Assembly: GCA_964572965.1 (NCBI GenBank)
Contig: CAZNHL010000003.1
Span: 49,597 to 113,596, forward strand
Reading direction: 5' to 3'
Source: CAZNHL01 sp964572965
Lineage (GTDB): Bacteria > Bacteroidota > Bacteroidia > Cytophagales > UBA9547
DNA length: 64,000 nt
Below are positions 18,225 to 27,209 of this stretch, piece after piece. The notes under the pieces are model-generated. The model was not told where the DNA came from, did not search any database, and was given only the letters and a program-made list of their open reading frames with translations. The position numbers were made by a program, and so were the translations under genes. How positions within the stretch are numbered: position 1 is the first letter of the stretch; every line of letters starts with the position of its first letter.

Positions 18225-21200
18225 ATGAAGCATATCCGACCATATTACTTTTTATTCCTACTGGTATTGTTAATCCGATTTCAGTCTTTTGGGCAGCAGG
18301 CTCAGGAGATGTTTGGCAAAAACCGTATCCAGTACAAGAATTTCAGATGGGAATATCTCAGTACAGACAATTTTGACATTTATTTCTATTATGGTGGTCG
18401 TGAAAGTGCTATTTATGCTTCAAAATACGCTGAGTTAGACCTTCCTCGCCTTGTTGAAATGGTTGGGTTTGCTTCCGATCGGAAAATTAAGCTTCTGGTT
18501 TACAATTCATCGCACGATTTATTGCAAAGTAATATCGGTTTTGATGAACCTAATCCTGCACAGGGTGGGCAGACGAACTTTGTAAAGTCAAAAGTAGAGG
18601 TAGCATTCAGGGGTAATCATACCGATTTTAGAAAAGAAATTAATCAGGAAGTTGCAAGACTTTTGGTTAATGAGATGTTTTATGGCGGGCGCCTTCGTGA
18701 TATTATCAGGAACTCCTATGTAATGAATATTCCTCAATGGTATATTTCAGGAGCCGCTTCTTACCTGGGCTACGGCTGGTCTCAGGAGATGGATAGTTTT
18801 ATGAGGGATTATTTTGCTCAGCGTAAACAAAAAGGCTTCTACATAGCCGAAGGCAGAGAAGCGGAGTTGCTGGGAATGTCATTCTGGAACTTTATAGTAG
18901 AACGCTACGGTAAAGCCAATATGGCCAATATTCTGAACATTACTCAGTATACAAAGAATGAGCAAAAAGCGGTAACCAATGTATTAGGTATAACTTTCGA
19001 TCAGTTTTTGAAAGAATGGAAAGAATATTACAAGCAGATGTATCGTATTCTTCCTGAAGGAATGACGGACCCTGATTTGTCTTTATGCTTAAAGAAGAGA
19101 AACCGCAAAAGCAGAGTTTATGACAGAATAAGCATGAGCAACACGGGTGAGTACGTTGTTTATTCTCAGAATACCAGTGGAAAATATAAAGTAAAACTAT
19201 ACAATTTATCAAATAAACGTACAAAGAGGCTTGCTAAAGGTGGTTATAAAACCGTTGACCAGAAACCAGACAGGTCAATGCCTTTAGTGTCGGTCGGTCA
19301 GGATCTTATAGGGGTAGTTGAGTTAAAACGGAAAAAAATATTCCTGACTACTTATACTTCCAGAGGCCGGAAAAAAGATCGTGTGCCATTAGCAGGGTTT
19401 GAGCATATCCTGGATTTTGATTTTTCAGATGACGGTAATGCAATTGTATTCAGCGGGCAAAGAGACGGTCAAAGTGATCTTCACTATTATAACTTTAAAG
19501 ATAATACTTACAGGCAGCTGACAGCTGATTTTGCAGATGATCTTCACCCTCAGTTTTTGAAGGGCACGAAACAGATTGTCTTTTCTTCAAATAGAAGAGA
19601 AGATACATTGAGACCTAAAACAATTATTGCTGATCGTGTTAAAATTAAGGATTACTTTGACGATTATGACTTGTTCATTTACCCTGAAATTACAGGTTCA
19701 AAAGAGCTTATTCGTTTGACTGATGATATAACCGATCAAAGCCATCCTGTATCTTATGATGCTCAAAACCTGTTATACCTAAGTAATGAAAATGGTATAA
19801 GGGCTCTTTATAAAATGAATCTGGAGACAAAAGAATCTGTTCAGGTGTCTTCTTTCGTTGAAGATATCAAAGATTATGACGTGTTTCCGGGCGCTAATAC
19901 GATCTCTTATATTATGCTTGCCAAATCAAAAGAACATGTATTTGTTGATCGGGCTTTTGATTTTAACAAGTCATACTATTACGAACCTACAGAGCGTATC
20001 AGTATGCTCAATGCAAGAAAGAGCGTTGTAAAGAAACAGGCAGTCATTGATGATGAACCTAAAAAACAGAAAGAAGAGGTTAATCCCGATGATTTGCTCA
20101 AGGATGAGGACAAAGAGATAGACATTGAGAATTATACTTTTGAGTCTGAAGTAAAACAATTAAGAGAACAGGCAGCAAAGGAAAGGATTAAAAAAGATAA
20201 ACCTGCCGAAGACCTTATTAATACGGTAGGGCCAATGCCTTATGCAGGAATTCTTAGTATAGATAATCTTGTAACAGGTTTGGCTTTCGATAACCTGAGA
20301 GGTTTTGGTCTGACAGTTGATGCAAGCATGTCTGATATGCTTGGTAATCATAAATTCAATGGAGGTTTTTGGGGTTCTTCTGATTTTGCAACAAGTAATA
20401 TGTATGTGGAATACCAGTATTTAAAGCGCCGTGTGGATTTCAGAGTACGTTATGATAAGCAGGCGTTAACGGCTTCACAGGAGAATGTTTATCAGAGATA
20501 TAAGATTGACCGTTTTGAAGTAGGAATGTCATATCCTATTACTAATGCAGCAAGAGTCAGTTTTACGCCAGTCTTTTTTGCAACCAGGTTTCTGCAGGTT
20601 TTACCAAATTCAGCTGAAGGATACCGTTACTACAGCGGCTACAGAGCAGAGTATGTGTATGATAATACTATCTCGATGAATATGAATATGCCTAAAGGCA
20701 CGCGTATTAAGATTCTTTACGAGAACTATGCAACTAATCAGACTCCTAACCTGAATTTTTCGAGGATTAACGGAGACATCCGCAATTATCAGAAATTACA
20801 TAGGGAACTTGTCTTTGCAACCAGACTTTCAGGGGGGCACTATTTTGGGAATGATCCTAAAAACTTCCTGTTTGGTGGTGTAGATAACTGGATCAATGCA
20901 TCAAAGAATAATTCCGGCGGTGACGGGGCTAATCCAAATCCATTTAATTATGCCAGTGGGGTTGATAATATCAACTTACTGCTTTCGCCTTTTGTGACAG
21001 GGGTCAGGGGTTTCAAACATGGAGAAATGTGGGGACAAAATTATTTCCTGTTAAACCTTGAGTTGCGTTTGCCGATTATCCGTTACCTGGTTCATGGTAA
21101 TATTTCATCTTCCTTCTTCAGAAATCTTCAGCTAATCGGCTTTATGGATTATGGAGCGGCATGGACAGGCACGAATCCTTTTTCTAAGGACAACACATTT

Positions 21201-21395
21201 AATACCACGACGGTACCGGGAAAACCTTTCGAAGTTAAAGTTACAAACTTTAGTAACCCATTTCTGACATCTTATGGTGCTGGTCTGCGTAGTTACCTTT
21301 TAGGATACTATTTAAAACTTGATTTTGCCTGGCCGATAAAAGATTATATCGTAAAAGATCCTGCTATTTTAGTTTCATTCGGTCACGATTTTTAA
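18225..21395 (+). CDS. Outer-membrane TolB-like propeller / beta-barrel fusion protein
   Basis: A 1056-residue protein. Residues 1-23 are a signal peptide. Residues of about 30-280 resemble the peptidase MA-like domain, but the position where HExxH would be reads INQEVARLLVNEMF, so it is not catalytic. Residues of about 290-590 are WD40-like/PD40 repeats of the TolB type (DFSDDGNAIVFSGQRDGQSD, HPQFLKGTKQIVFSSNR). After an acidic, Lys-rich linker (about 600-665), residues 670-1056 form a beta-barrel of the Omp85/surface-antigen type ending in ILVSFGHDF, with the C-terminal aromatic expected of BAM substrates. The fusion is a Bacteroidota type. Its role is unknown; cargo binding on the outer membrane is likely. 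Confidence 0.85.
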   Translation: MKHIRPYYFLFLLVLLIRFQSFGQQAQEMFGKNRIQYKNFRWEYLSTDNFDIYFYYGGRESAIYASKYAELDLPRLVEMVGFASDRKIKLLVYNSSHDLLQSNIGFDEPNPAQGGQTNFVKSKVEVAFRGNHTDFRKEINQEVARLLVNEMFYGGRLRDIIRNSYVMNIPQWYISGAASYLGYGWSQEMDSFMRDYFAQRKQKGFYIAEGREAELLGMSFWNFIVERYGKANMANILNITQYTKNEQKAVTNVLGITFDQFLKEWKEYYKQMYRILPEGMTDPDLSLCLKKRNRKSRVYDRISMSNTGEYVVYSQNTSGKYKVKLYNLSNKRTKRLAKGGYKTVDQKPDRSMPLVSVGQDLIGVVELKRKKIFLTTYTSRGRKKDRVPLAGFEHILDFDFSDDGNAIVFSGQRDGQSDLHYYNFKDNTYRQLTADFADDLHPQFLKGTKQIVFSSNRREDTLRPKTIIADRVKIKDYFDDYDLFIYPEITGSKELIRLTDDITDQSHPVSYDAQNLLYLSNENGIRALYKMNLETKESVQVSSFVEDIKDYDVFPGANTISYIMLAKSKEHVFVDRAFDFNKSYYYEPTERISMLNARKSVVKKQAVIDDEPKKQKEEVNPDDLLKDEDKEIDIENYTFESEVKQLREQAAKERIKKDKPAEDLINTVGPMPYAGILSIDNLVTGLAFDNLRGFGLTVDASMSDMLGNHKFNGGFWGSSDFATSNMYVEYQYLKRRVDFRVRYDKQALTASQENVYQRYKIDRFEVGMSYPITNAARVSFTPVFFATRFLQVLPNSAEGYRYYSGYRAEYVYDNTISMNMNMPKGTRIKILYENYATNQTPNLNFSRINGDIRNYQKLHRELVFATRLSGGHYFGNDPKNFLFGGVDNWINASKNNSGGDGANPNPFNYASGVDNINLLLSPFVTGVRGFKHGEMWGQNYFLLNLELRLPIIRYLVHGNISSSFFRNLQLIGFMDYGAAWTGTNPFSKDNTFNTTTVPGKPFEVKVTNFSNPFLTSYGAGLRSYLLGYYLKLDFAWPIKDYIVKDPAILVSFGHDF

Positions 21396-21409
21396 ACTTA
21401 ATTTAACTT

Positions 21410-22552
21410 ATGCTTAAGAAGATTTTATATGCGATTTCAGCAATCATTCTTATTGGCTGTGCAGGCCTGGTGGTAACAGGTAACGGTTACGTCTTTAAAG
21501 CGCTACTGTATAATTTTGCCGACATAGACGACAATAAGATTTTCGAAGAAAGAATACTCGCGAAAAGTACGAATCCGCAGCCATGGGCTATTTCACAACA
21601 TTATAATAAAGTGCCATTACCGGATACACTTGATAGGACACTAAAGGAACTTGAAACAGTAGCTTTTCTGGTAATTAAGAAAGATTCGATTTTGTTTGAG
21701 AATTATGCTGATCAGTATGACCCTAAAACGATATCTAATTCTTTCTCAATGGCTAAGTCTGTTATAAGCATGCTTGTAGGCGTAGCGATAGGCGAAGGAA
21801 AGATTAAAAGTGTAGATCAGCATGTGGGTGACTTCTTGCCGGAATTTACTTCTAATGGAAAAGAAAAGCTTACCATAAGACATTTGTTGACAATGAGTTC
21901 TGGTCTTGACTGGGTTGAAGGTTATTCCAGCCCTTTGTCGCCAACTACCCAGGCGTATTACGGCAGCGATTTAAAAGGTCAGATTTTAAGTCTAGGAATG
22001 AAAGAAACACCAGGAAAAATATATCGTTATCAAAGCTGTGATACCCAGATCCTGGCCTTTGTGCTCGAAAAAGCTACAGGGAAAAAAGTAGCTGATTATG
22101 CAGACGAGAAAATCTGGAATCCGATTGGTGCTGAAACAGATGCGGAATGGTCTACAGATAAAAAAGATGGTGACGAAAAGGCTTATTGCTGTTTCTTCTC
22201 AAATGCGAGAGATTTTGCACGTCTGGGAAAACTTTACCTTAATAAAGGCGCCTGGAATGGACAGCAGATTATTCCAGCCGATTATGTGGAAGCATCTCTT
22301 AAACCAAGTTCTTACCTGATTGATGAAGATACCAATACCCCGGTTGATTTTTATGGGTATCAATGGTGGTTGTTGCCAAACTACAAAGGGCATAATATAT
22401 TTTATGCACGTGGAATTTTAGGGCAGTACGTAATTATGATTCCTGATAAAAACATCATATTAGTTCGTCTCGGTAAAAAAAGAGGCGAAAAAGTGGCTGA
22501 TCACCATTTAAGAGAAGTTTTTCAGATGGTTGATGCAGGCTTAGGTTTTTAA
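21410..22552 (+). CDS. Serine hydrolase, class C beta-lactamase family
   Basis: A 380-residue protein of the beta-lactamase / penicillin-binding-like hydrolase family. The nucleophile motif S113-M-A-K116 lies in SNSFSMAKSVISMLVG, and the second motif region is YRYQSCDTQIL, where the usual YxN is YQS. GIRHLLTMSSGLDW-type sequence (TIRHLLTMSSGLDW) between them is typical of the esterase/DD-peptidase-like members. The N-terminus has a hydrophobic segment with Cys17 in LIGC, which may be a lipobox. Activity against beta-lactams is not implied. It lies 15 bases after the barrel protein and 26 before the metzincin. Confidence 0.88.
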   Translation: MLKKILYAISAIILIGCAGLVVTGNGYVFKALLYNFADIDDNKIFEERILAKSTNPQPWAISQHYNKVPLPDTLDRTLKELETVAFLVIKKDSILFENYADQYDPKTISNSFSMAKSVISMLVGVAIGEGKIKSVDQHVGDFLPEFTSNGKEKLTIRHLLTMSSGLDWVEGYSSPLSPTTQAYYGSDLKGQILSLGMKETPGKIYRYQSCDTQILAFVLEKATGKKVADYADEKIWNPIGAETDAEWSTDKKDGDEKAYCCFFSNARDFARLGKLYLNKGAWNGQQIIPADYVEASLKPSSYLIDEDTNTPVDFYGYQWWLLPNYKGHNIFYARGILGQYVIMIPDKNIILVRLGKKRGEKVADHHLREVFQMVDAGLGF

Positions 22553-22577
22553 ATTCTCATTATATTTTCTTCCCGAT

Positions 22578-24677
22578 ATGCTCAGGAAAGTACTTGTTTT
22601 CTGCTTATTGGCTGTGTTTTCCAGTCTCACTACCTTAGGCCAGTGTATGCTGGTGCCGGTTTCTTTGGCAGACAGAATTAAGGCAGCGGACGTGATTGTG
22701 CTTGGCAAGGTTAGAGAGCAGAAGGCATTTGCTGCCGGTACAAAGAAAATATTTACTGCAAACAGAGTTGCCGTTACCGCTTTTCTCAAAGGCTATTCGA
22801 GTGAGTCAGAGTTAGTGATTGTCACCGAAGGAGGTATATTAAATGGCAGGGCTCAGATTGTTACTCCTTCGCTGGAACTTCAGATTGGTAAAGAAGGGCT
22901 TTTCATGCTTCAGACCGGAAAGTTTGAAGGAAACCCTTTTAATAATCTTAATGCCTATCTTCCTTACGCAAGTGTGCAGGGAGCATTAATTGAAGAAGGA
23001 GGCAAATATATTGATGTAATGTTTGATGGTGCTTTTACTGAAAAGGCATTGTTAGATCAGTTTTTGCAGTTTACAGGAGTAAAGGCCAAAAATGCACGCG
23101 GAGAGCTTTATAGCAGCAGCCTTGTGCCGGAACAACAAAATCAGAATTTAAGAACTGAAGCAGCAGGAATAACATCGGTGTCACCAAACCCGGTTGCTGC
23201 AGGTACAATTGAAAGCAGCAATATTCTAAGTATTAAAGGAAGCGGTTTTGGAACAAGCCGTGGCAGAGTTGAATTTTCAAATGCAGATGACGGGGGCAGA
23301 ACCTACATCAGATCAGCAATTCCTAAAACGGATATAGTTTCATGGAGCGATACGGAAATACGGATTAAGGTTCCTAACAAAGCTGGCACAGGCACAGTTA
23401 GAGTTAACGGGATTTACCTGGCTCCTCTTACCGTTAAGTATAATATTGTATCACAGAACAGCACCTTTTATAATTATCCTGATACTACCAGACAAAAAAT
23501 CTCTTTAGTTAACAAAAATGCTAAAGGTGGATATACTTTTTACTTATCTGATGATTTTGCTTTAAACGAAGCTGCTGTGACAGCTTTTGAAAGAACGATG
23601 CAAAATTGGCGCTGTGCCACAGGAATAAATTTCCGTATAGCCGGGGAATTAGCTTCGGAAACCGGTTCTGCCAGCGACAATAAGTGTGTTGTTTATTTTG
23701 ATCAGTCATTACCGGCAGGAGTGCTTGGACAGACAACCTCATTTCATGTGGCTAAAGGAAGTAGCCTTTGCTCTGCCTCTAAAACTGTATGGTATACCGA
23801 TGAGATTGATATGGCATTTACAACTGCCACAAATTGGAATTTTGGGCCAGGTGCTTCACTGATAGGATCCCGGACTTATGATTTTGAATCGGTGGCATTA
23901 CATGAACTTGGACACGCCCTCGGTTTAGACCATATTATCGATAATAATAAGGTAATGCATTATGCATTAAATAATGGTACCGACAGGAGAACTCTGAGTG
24001 ATGTGGATATTGAAGGCGGGACTTATAAAGTTACGCAAAGCACAGGGGCTTTATGTCTGTTACCGGAGAATGTAAGCAGTCCTTTAAAACCTGTAGCACA
24101 ATCTCAATGTACACTTCCTGCAGAACTGGTCAGTTTTCAGGGGAGTTATGATCAGTATAAAGGCAATGTGCTGAGCTGGAAGACTGAATTTGAATATAAA
24201 ACACTGGGTTATAGTATCTGGAAAAGTAAGAATGGTATTCAATTTGACTCAATTTACTTCGAGCCTTCGCAAAGCCAGGGTATTGCTCTGAATAGTTATA
24301 CTAATATTGATGTTTTGAATCAGGATGCAAATAATTTCTATTATCAACTTCATCAATTGAGAAGTGACGGAACTGTACGCTTTTCCGAAATTGTAAACAT
24401 AAAAGTACCTACCGACCCTGAGTTTATCGTTTACCCAACAGAGCTGACCCAACCGGAGTTAACAATAGTACCCCGAAATATACCAACCGGTAATGTTGTA
24501 TTTAAATTGTTTGATGAAGCCGGTAAAAATATATTAAGTAAGGATTTAGAACTTGTTACACCCGGTAAAAGACTTTATGTGAATATTCCGGTACTACAAT
24601 GGGGTATGTATATCTATCAGGTTACAGGAGCTAACGATACACGAAGCACCGGAAAAATATTTGTTAATTTTAAATAG
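22578..24677 (+). CDS. Secreted metzincin-type metalloprotease with IPT domain and T9SS sorting domain
   Basis: A 699-residue protein: signal peptide (1-21), a cystatin-like or TIMP-like region to about 165, an IPT/TIG immunoglobulin-like domain of about 195-290 (VSPNPVAAGTIESSNILSIKGSGFG), then a zinc protease domain with HELGHALGLDH from residue 442 (HExxHxxGxxH) and a Met-turn VMHYAL. The last 80 residues (from VYPTELTQPELTIVPR to TGKIFVNFK) look like a T9SS type A C-terminal domain, so the protein should be exported through the outer membrane. Substrates are unknown. The HExxHxxGxxH motif puts it near matrixins and pappalysins. Confidence 0.88.
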   Translation: MLRKVLVFCLLAVFSSLTTLGQCMLVPVSLADRIKAADVIVLGKVREQKAFAAGTKKIFTANRVAVTAFLKGYSSESELVIVTEGGILNGRAQIVTPSLELQIGKEGLFMLQTGKFEGNPFNNLNAYLPYASVQGALIEEGGKYIDVMFDGAFTEKALLDQFLQFTGVKAKNARGELYSSSLVPEQQNQNLRTEAAGITSVSPNPVAAGTIESSNILSIKGSGFGTSRGRVEFSNADDGGRTYIRSAIPKTDIVSWSDTEIRIKVPNKAGTGTVRVNGIYLAPLTVKYNIVSQNSTFYNYPDTTRQKISLVNKNAKGGYTFYLSDDFALNEAAVTAFERTMQNWRCATGINFRIAGELASETGSASDNKCVVYFDQSLPAGVLGQTTSFHVAKGSSLCSASKTVWYTDEIDMAFTTATNWNFGPGASLIGSRTYDFESVALHELGHALGLDHIIDNNKVMHYALNNGTDRRTLSDVDIEGGTYKVTQSTGALCLLPENVSSPLKPVAQSQCTLPAELVSFQGSYDQYKGNVLSWKTEFEYKTLGYSIWKSKNGIQFDSIYFEPSQSQGIALNSYTNIDVLNQDANNFYYQLHQLRSDGTVRFSEIVNIKVPTDPEFIVYPTELTQPELTIVPRNIPTGNVVFKLFDEAGKNILSKDLELVTPGKRLYVNIPVLQWGMYIYQVTGANDTRSTGKIFVNFK

Positions 24678-24702
24678 TCTGTCAATTGGCTAAATTGGAA
24701 GG

Positions 24703-25731
24703 ATGAATTCATTAAAATCCCGTTTCCTGATCTGGTTTATTGCCTTCGCAGTGTTGCTTGGTCCTGCTTACAATTTATATCTTAGTTACGACTATACTGC
24801 AAACCCTGATTGCCATACCTATCTTGCCATTGCTAACGGAGAGTTCAAGGACCAAAGTCTTACCCGTCGTTACCGGGTTTTAGTTCCCTTTGCTGCGAAA
24901 GCCTTTGCTTTACCGATTGCAACAATTTATACGAAACTCTGGCCGCACAGAGCAGCATCTCAATGGCCCTTAAAACTTGGTTTTCTTGCTGTTAACCTGC
25001 TCTTAATGGCAACTGTAGGGCTAATGATTTTCCTTACCTGTAAAGCATATCTTATCTCGGATGCGGGAAGTGCCTTAGCCATGATCGCAATACTGTGCGG
25101 GGGAAGGTGGGGTAACTTATTTGCTGCTATCCCTATTACTGACAGCTTATATTTATTGATACTTATCGGTGTTGTTCTTGCTATTAAAACAGGAAATAAT
25201 GCCCTCCTGATTGTATGTATCATACTGGGACCTATTGCAAAGGAGTCTTTTGTTTTTGTGATTCCTTTGATATTCTTTTTCTCAAATATGTCAAAATGGA
25301 AACAGGTAATTGCTTTTATGATATCGGGAATGATAGTATTGGGAAGCCGTTATTGGATAGATCATATTGCGGGCACTTCTTCAACAGAAAGTCTGGTTAA
25401 CGATGCAAATCATATTGAAAATATTGCTTACTCATTGAAACGTATTTTGGCAGTAAGAGGCCTTGGAGAGTTAGCTACAGTATTAGGTTTGTTTTCCGTT
25501 ATTATTATCATTGGTTTTACAAATGGGAAAGCCGCTGTTAAATCCTGGGCTTCTGCAATTGATCCTTTATTATGGTGGTTTATCCCCGTTATGCTCCTTC
25601 ATGCAATTTTATCGAGCGAAGTGGCACGTATGCTTTACCTCGGTAGTGCGGTATGGGCAGTAATGATCGGTTTAATCTGGGACAGACATCCTTTTTTCGT
25701 TCAGATAAAAAAACTCTTTTCTTTTGTGTAA
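24703..25731 (+). CDS. Polytopic membrane protein, possibly GT-C fold glycosyltransferase
   Basis: A 342-residue protein with about nine hydrophobic segments. The first periplasmic loop carries charged, conserved-looking residues (SYDYTANPDCHTYLAI followed by LTRRYRVLVPFAA), the arrangement seen in GT-C glycosyltransferases, where an Asp or Glu in this loop is catalytic. I do not see a definite family signature, so this is an inference. It starts 25 bases after the metzincin gene and has a purine-rich GGAAGG just before its ATG. It closes the co-directional series. Confidence 0.7.
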   Translation: MNSLKSRFLIWFIAFAVLLGPAYNLYLSYDYTANPDCHTYLAIANGEFKDQSLTRRYRVLVPFAAKAFALPIATIYTKLWPHRAASQWPLKLGFLAVNLLLMATVGLMIFLTCKAYLISDAGSALAMIAILCGGRWGNLFAAIPITDSLYLLILIGVVLAIKTGNNALLIVCIILGPIAKESFVFVIPLIFFFSNMSKWKQVIAFMISGMIVLGSRYWIDHIAGTSSTESLVNDANHIENIAYSLKRILAVRGLGELATVLGLFSVIIIIGFTNGKAAVKSWASAIDPLLWWFIPVMLLHAILSSEVARMLYLGSAVWAVMIGLIWDRHPFFVQIKKLFSFV

Positions 25732-25779
25732 TCAATGGAAGAATGATGTAATTTTGAAGCTTCATAAAGAATAAATCAA

Positions 25780-26145
25780 ATGGCATTAGAGATAAGTGGC
25801 AAGCTTTTTCAGTTACTTGCTGAACAAAGCGGAAGCGGTAAAAACGGAACATGGATTAAGCGTGATTTCGTAATTGAGACAGCTGAAAATTTTCCTAAAA
25901 AAATATGCTTGTCTGCATGGGCAGAAAAAGCGACAGAAGTGGCGAACCTTTCTATTGGTACAGAATTGCGTGTGTCATTCGATGTGAACTCTCGTGAGTA
26001 TAACGGAAAGTGGTATACAGATCTTAAAGCCTGGAAAATAGATGTTCTTAGTGGAGGATCTGCTCCGTCTCAGGGAGCTCCTTCTGGCGGAAATGAACCA
26101 TTTGGTGTTAGTTTTAGCGAAGAAGAAGACAGCCTTCCTTTCTAA
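25780..26145 (+). CDS. DUF3127 protein (OB-fold, ssDNA-binding-like)
   Basis: A 121-residue cytoplasmic protein. The pattern GKLFQLLAEQSG...GTWIKRDFVIET, IGTELRVSFDVNSREYNGKWYTDLKAWKI followed by a Gly/Ser/Pro-rich linker and an acidic C-terminal tail (EEEDSLPF) is that of DUF3127. The fold and acidic DSLPF-type tail resemble single-stranded DNA-binding proteins, where such tails recruit partner proteins. A nucleic-acid role is therefore plausible but untested. It appears to be monocistronic or followed by the small secreted-protein gene 45 bases later. Confidence 0.85.
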   Translation: MALEISGKLFQLLAEQSGSGKNGTWIKRDFVIETAENFPKKICLSAWAEKATEVANLSIGTELRVSFDVNSREYNGKWYTDLKAWKIDVLSGGSAPSQGAPSGGNEPFGVSFSEEEDSLPF

Positions 26146-26190
26146 GAAAGTAGAGTGACAGGTTGAAATATACAGTCATAGCTAAATAAT

Positions 26191-26607
26191 ATGATGAAAA
26201 TGAAAAAGTTAATTGTTCCATTCTTATTAGTTACTTCTCTGGCGGTTTATTGCTTTACATCAGCTTATAAGCCTAAGGCAACTTATACGGCCAATTTAAC
26301 CGGTTTGTGGAGAGATTCAAACAGTACTAATTTTAGTAACTGTCATGCGATTTTTTCTCAGGAAGAAGGGAAAATACATATGCTTCATTACCTGGAGTTT
26401 AAAGGTATTCCTATGGTGGAAGAAGGCTATGGGACAATTAACGGCTCTAATGTTGAGTACAACGTCAAAGTGACGAAAGCTATTCCCGGCTGGGCTACAA
26501 CAGGTACTCATATATTGACTCTGACGGAAGATGGGTTAACCTTGCGGGGAGTTTATAAAGACGGTCAGGGTAATACCGGACCACTGGTTTTTAAAAAGGT
26601 AAAGTAA
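26191..26607 (+). CDS. Small exported protein of unknown function, 138 aa
   Basis: An N-terminal hydrophobic signal (MKKLIVPFLLVTSLAVYCFTSA) precedes a compact beta-rich domain: LTGLWRDSNSTNFSNCHAIF, a strand-rich middle, and an ending GLTLRGVYKDGQGNTGPLVFKKVK. The layout (GLW at the start, LRGxYxDGxGNxG near the end) resembles small lipocalin- or avidin-like barrels, but I cannot assign a family. Its stop codon forms the left edge of a perfect 48-bp palindrome that terminates transcription. The first ATG at 26191 was kept; a second Met lies two codons later. Confidence 0.72.
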   Translation: MMKMKKLIVPFLLVTSLAVYCFTSAYKPKATYTANLTGLWRDSNSTNFSNCHAIFSQEEGKIHMLHYLEFKGIPMVEEGYGTINGSNVEYNVKVTKAIPGWATTGTHILTLTEDGLTLRGVYKDGQGNTGPLVFKKVK

Positions 26608-26652
26608 AATTTGAGGGCCCGGCAGAAATTTCTGCCGGGCCCTCAAATTTTA
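26605..26652. terminator. Perfect 48-bp palindrome, bidirectional terminator
   Basis: The 24 bases from 26605 are exactly complementary to the 24 bases that follow, with centre GAAATTTC and a GC-rich stem (GAGGGCCCGGCAG). A/T tracts at both ends make it a two-way terminator between convergent genes. It includes the TAA of the 138-aa gene. Confidence 0.92.
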
Positions 26653-26663
26653 TAAGATTGATA

Positions 26664-27131
26664 TTAACCTACAATCTTTTTGAGATCTGCGGGAGAGTAG
26701 TTAATAGATTTTAAGGTTTTATGATCTCCTTCTCTGTAAACAAGAAATAAGCCATCAATTTCTTTGTAATACGCATTTATATTCTGACTGCTTTTGTAAT
26801 GGGCAATCGTTTGCTCCGCTTCTTCAATGCTTTTGCAGGCCTTACTCATATTTGAACGGTGTACTTCATCAAATAAGTCTTTGAACTTGTTGCCCAAACC
26901 AAACTCAAGTACTGCACCTGCTAAAACGTATTGTAAATCACAAAGTGCATCTGCTACTTCAACGATATTATTATCTGCTACAGCTTCCTGTAACTCCTTC
27001 AACTCTTCCGCTAATAAAGAAATTCTCAGGTCACAGCGTTCCGGGGAGGGAATTGCAGGCTGATCGATTATAGGGTGCTTGAATGTTTTATGAAACTCAC
27101 CGACCTGGCTTAATGAATTCAAATCCTTCAT
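26664..27131 (-). CDS. MazG-like nucleoside triphosphate pyrophosphohydrolase
   Basis: A 155-residue all-alpha NTP pyrophosphohydrolase. The Mg-binding pattern is visible as LLAEELKELQEAV (ExxE) followed by VEVADALCDLQYVL (ExxD). The extended N-terminus (VGEFHKTFKHPI) and the C-terminal half (EVHRSNMSKA, then a region ending SPADLKKIVG) fit phosphoribosyl-ATP pyrophosphohydrolase-like proteins outside the his operon. It is likely a house-cleaning enzyme or a hydrolase of a modified nucleotide; the substrate cannot be read from sequence. No his genes are nearby. Confidence 0.87.
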   Translation of the reverse strand: MKDLNSLSQVGEFHKTFKHPIIDQPAIPSPERCDLRISLLAEELKELQEAVADNNIVEVADALCDLQYVLAGAVLEFGLGNKFKDLFDEVHRSNMSKACKSIEEAEQTIAHYKSSQNINAYYKEIDGLFLVYREGDHKTLKSINYSPADLKKIVG

Positions 27132-27209
27132 GATTCTAGATTAATGTGGAAAAACGTGAACCTTCGCTCCGAAAGAACAATGGTTTTGTAATGCAAAAAT
27201 AGCAGAACT

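Noticed and set aside
22541..22789. Minus-strand open frame across the serine hydrolase/metzincin junction
   Set aside because: It overlaps two well-supported genes and has no family features beyond being antisense to a signal peptide.
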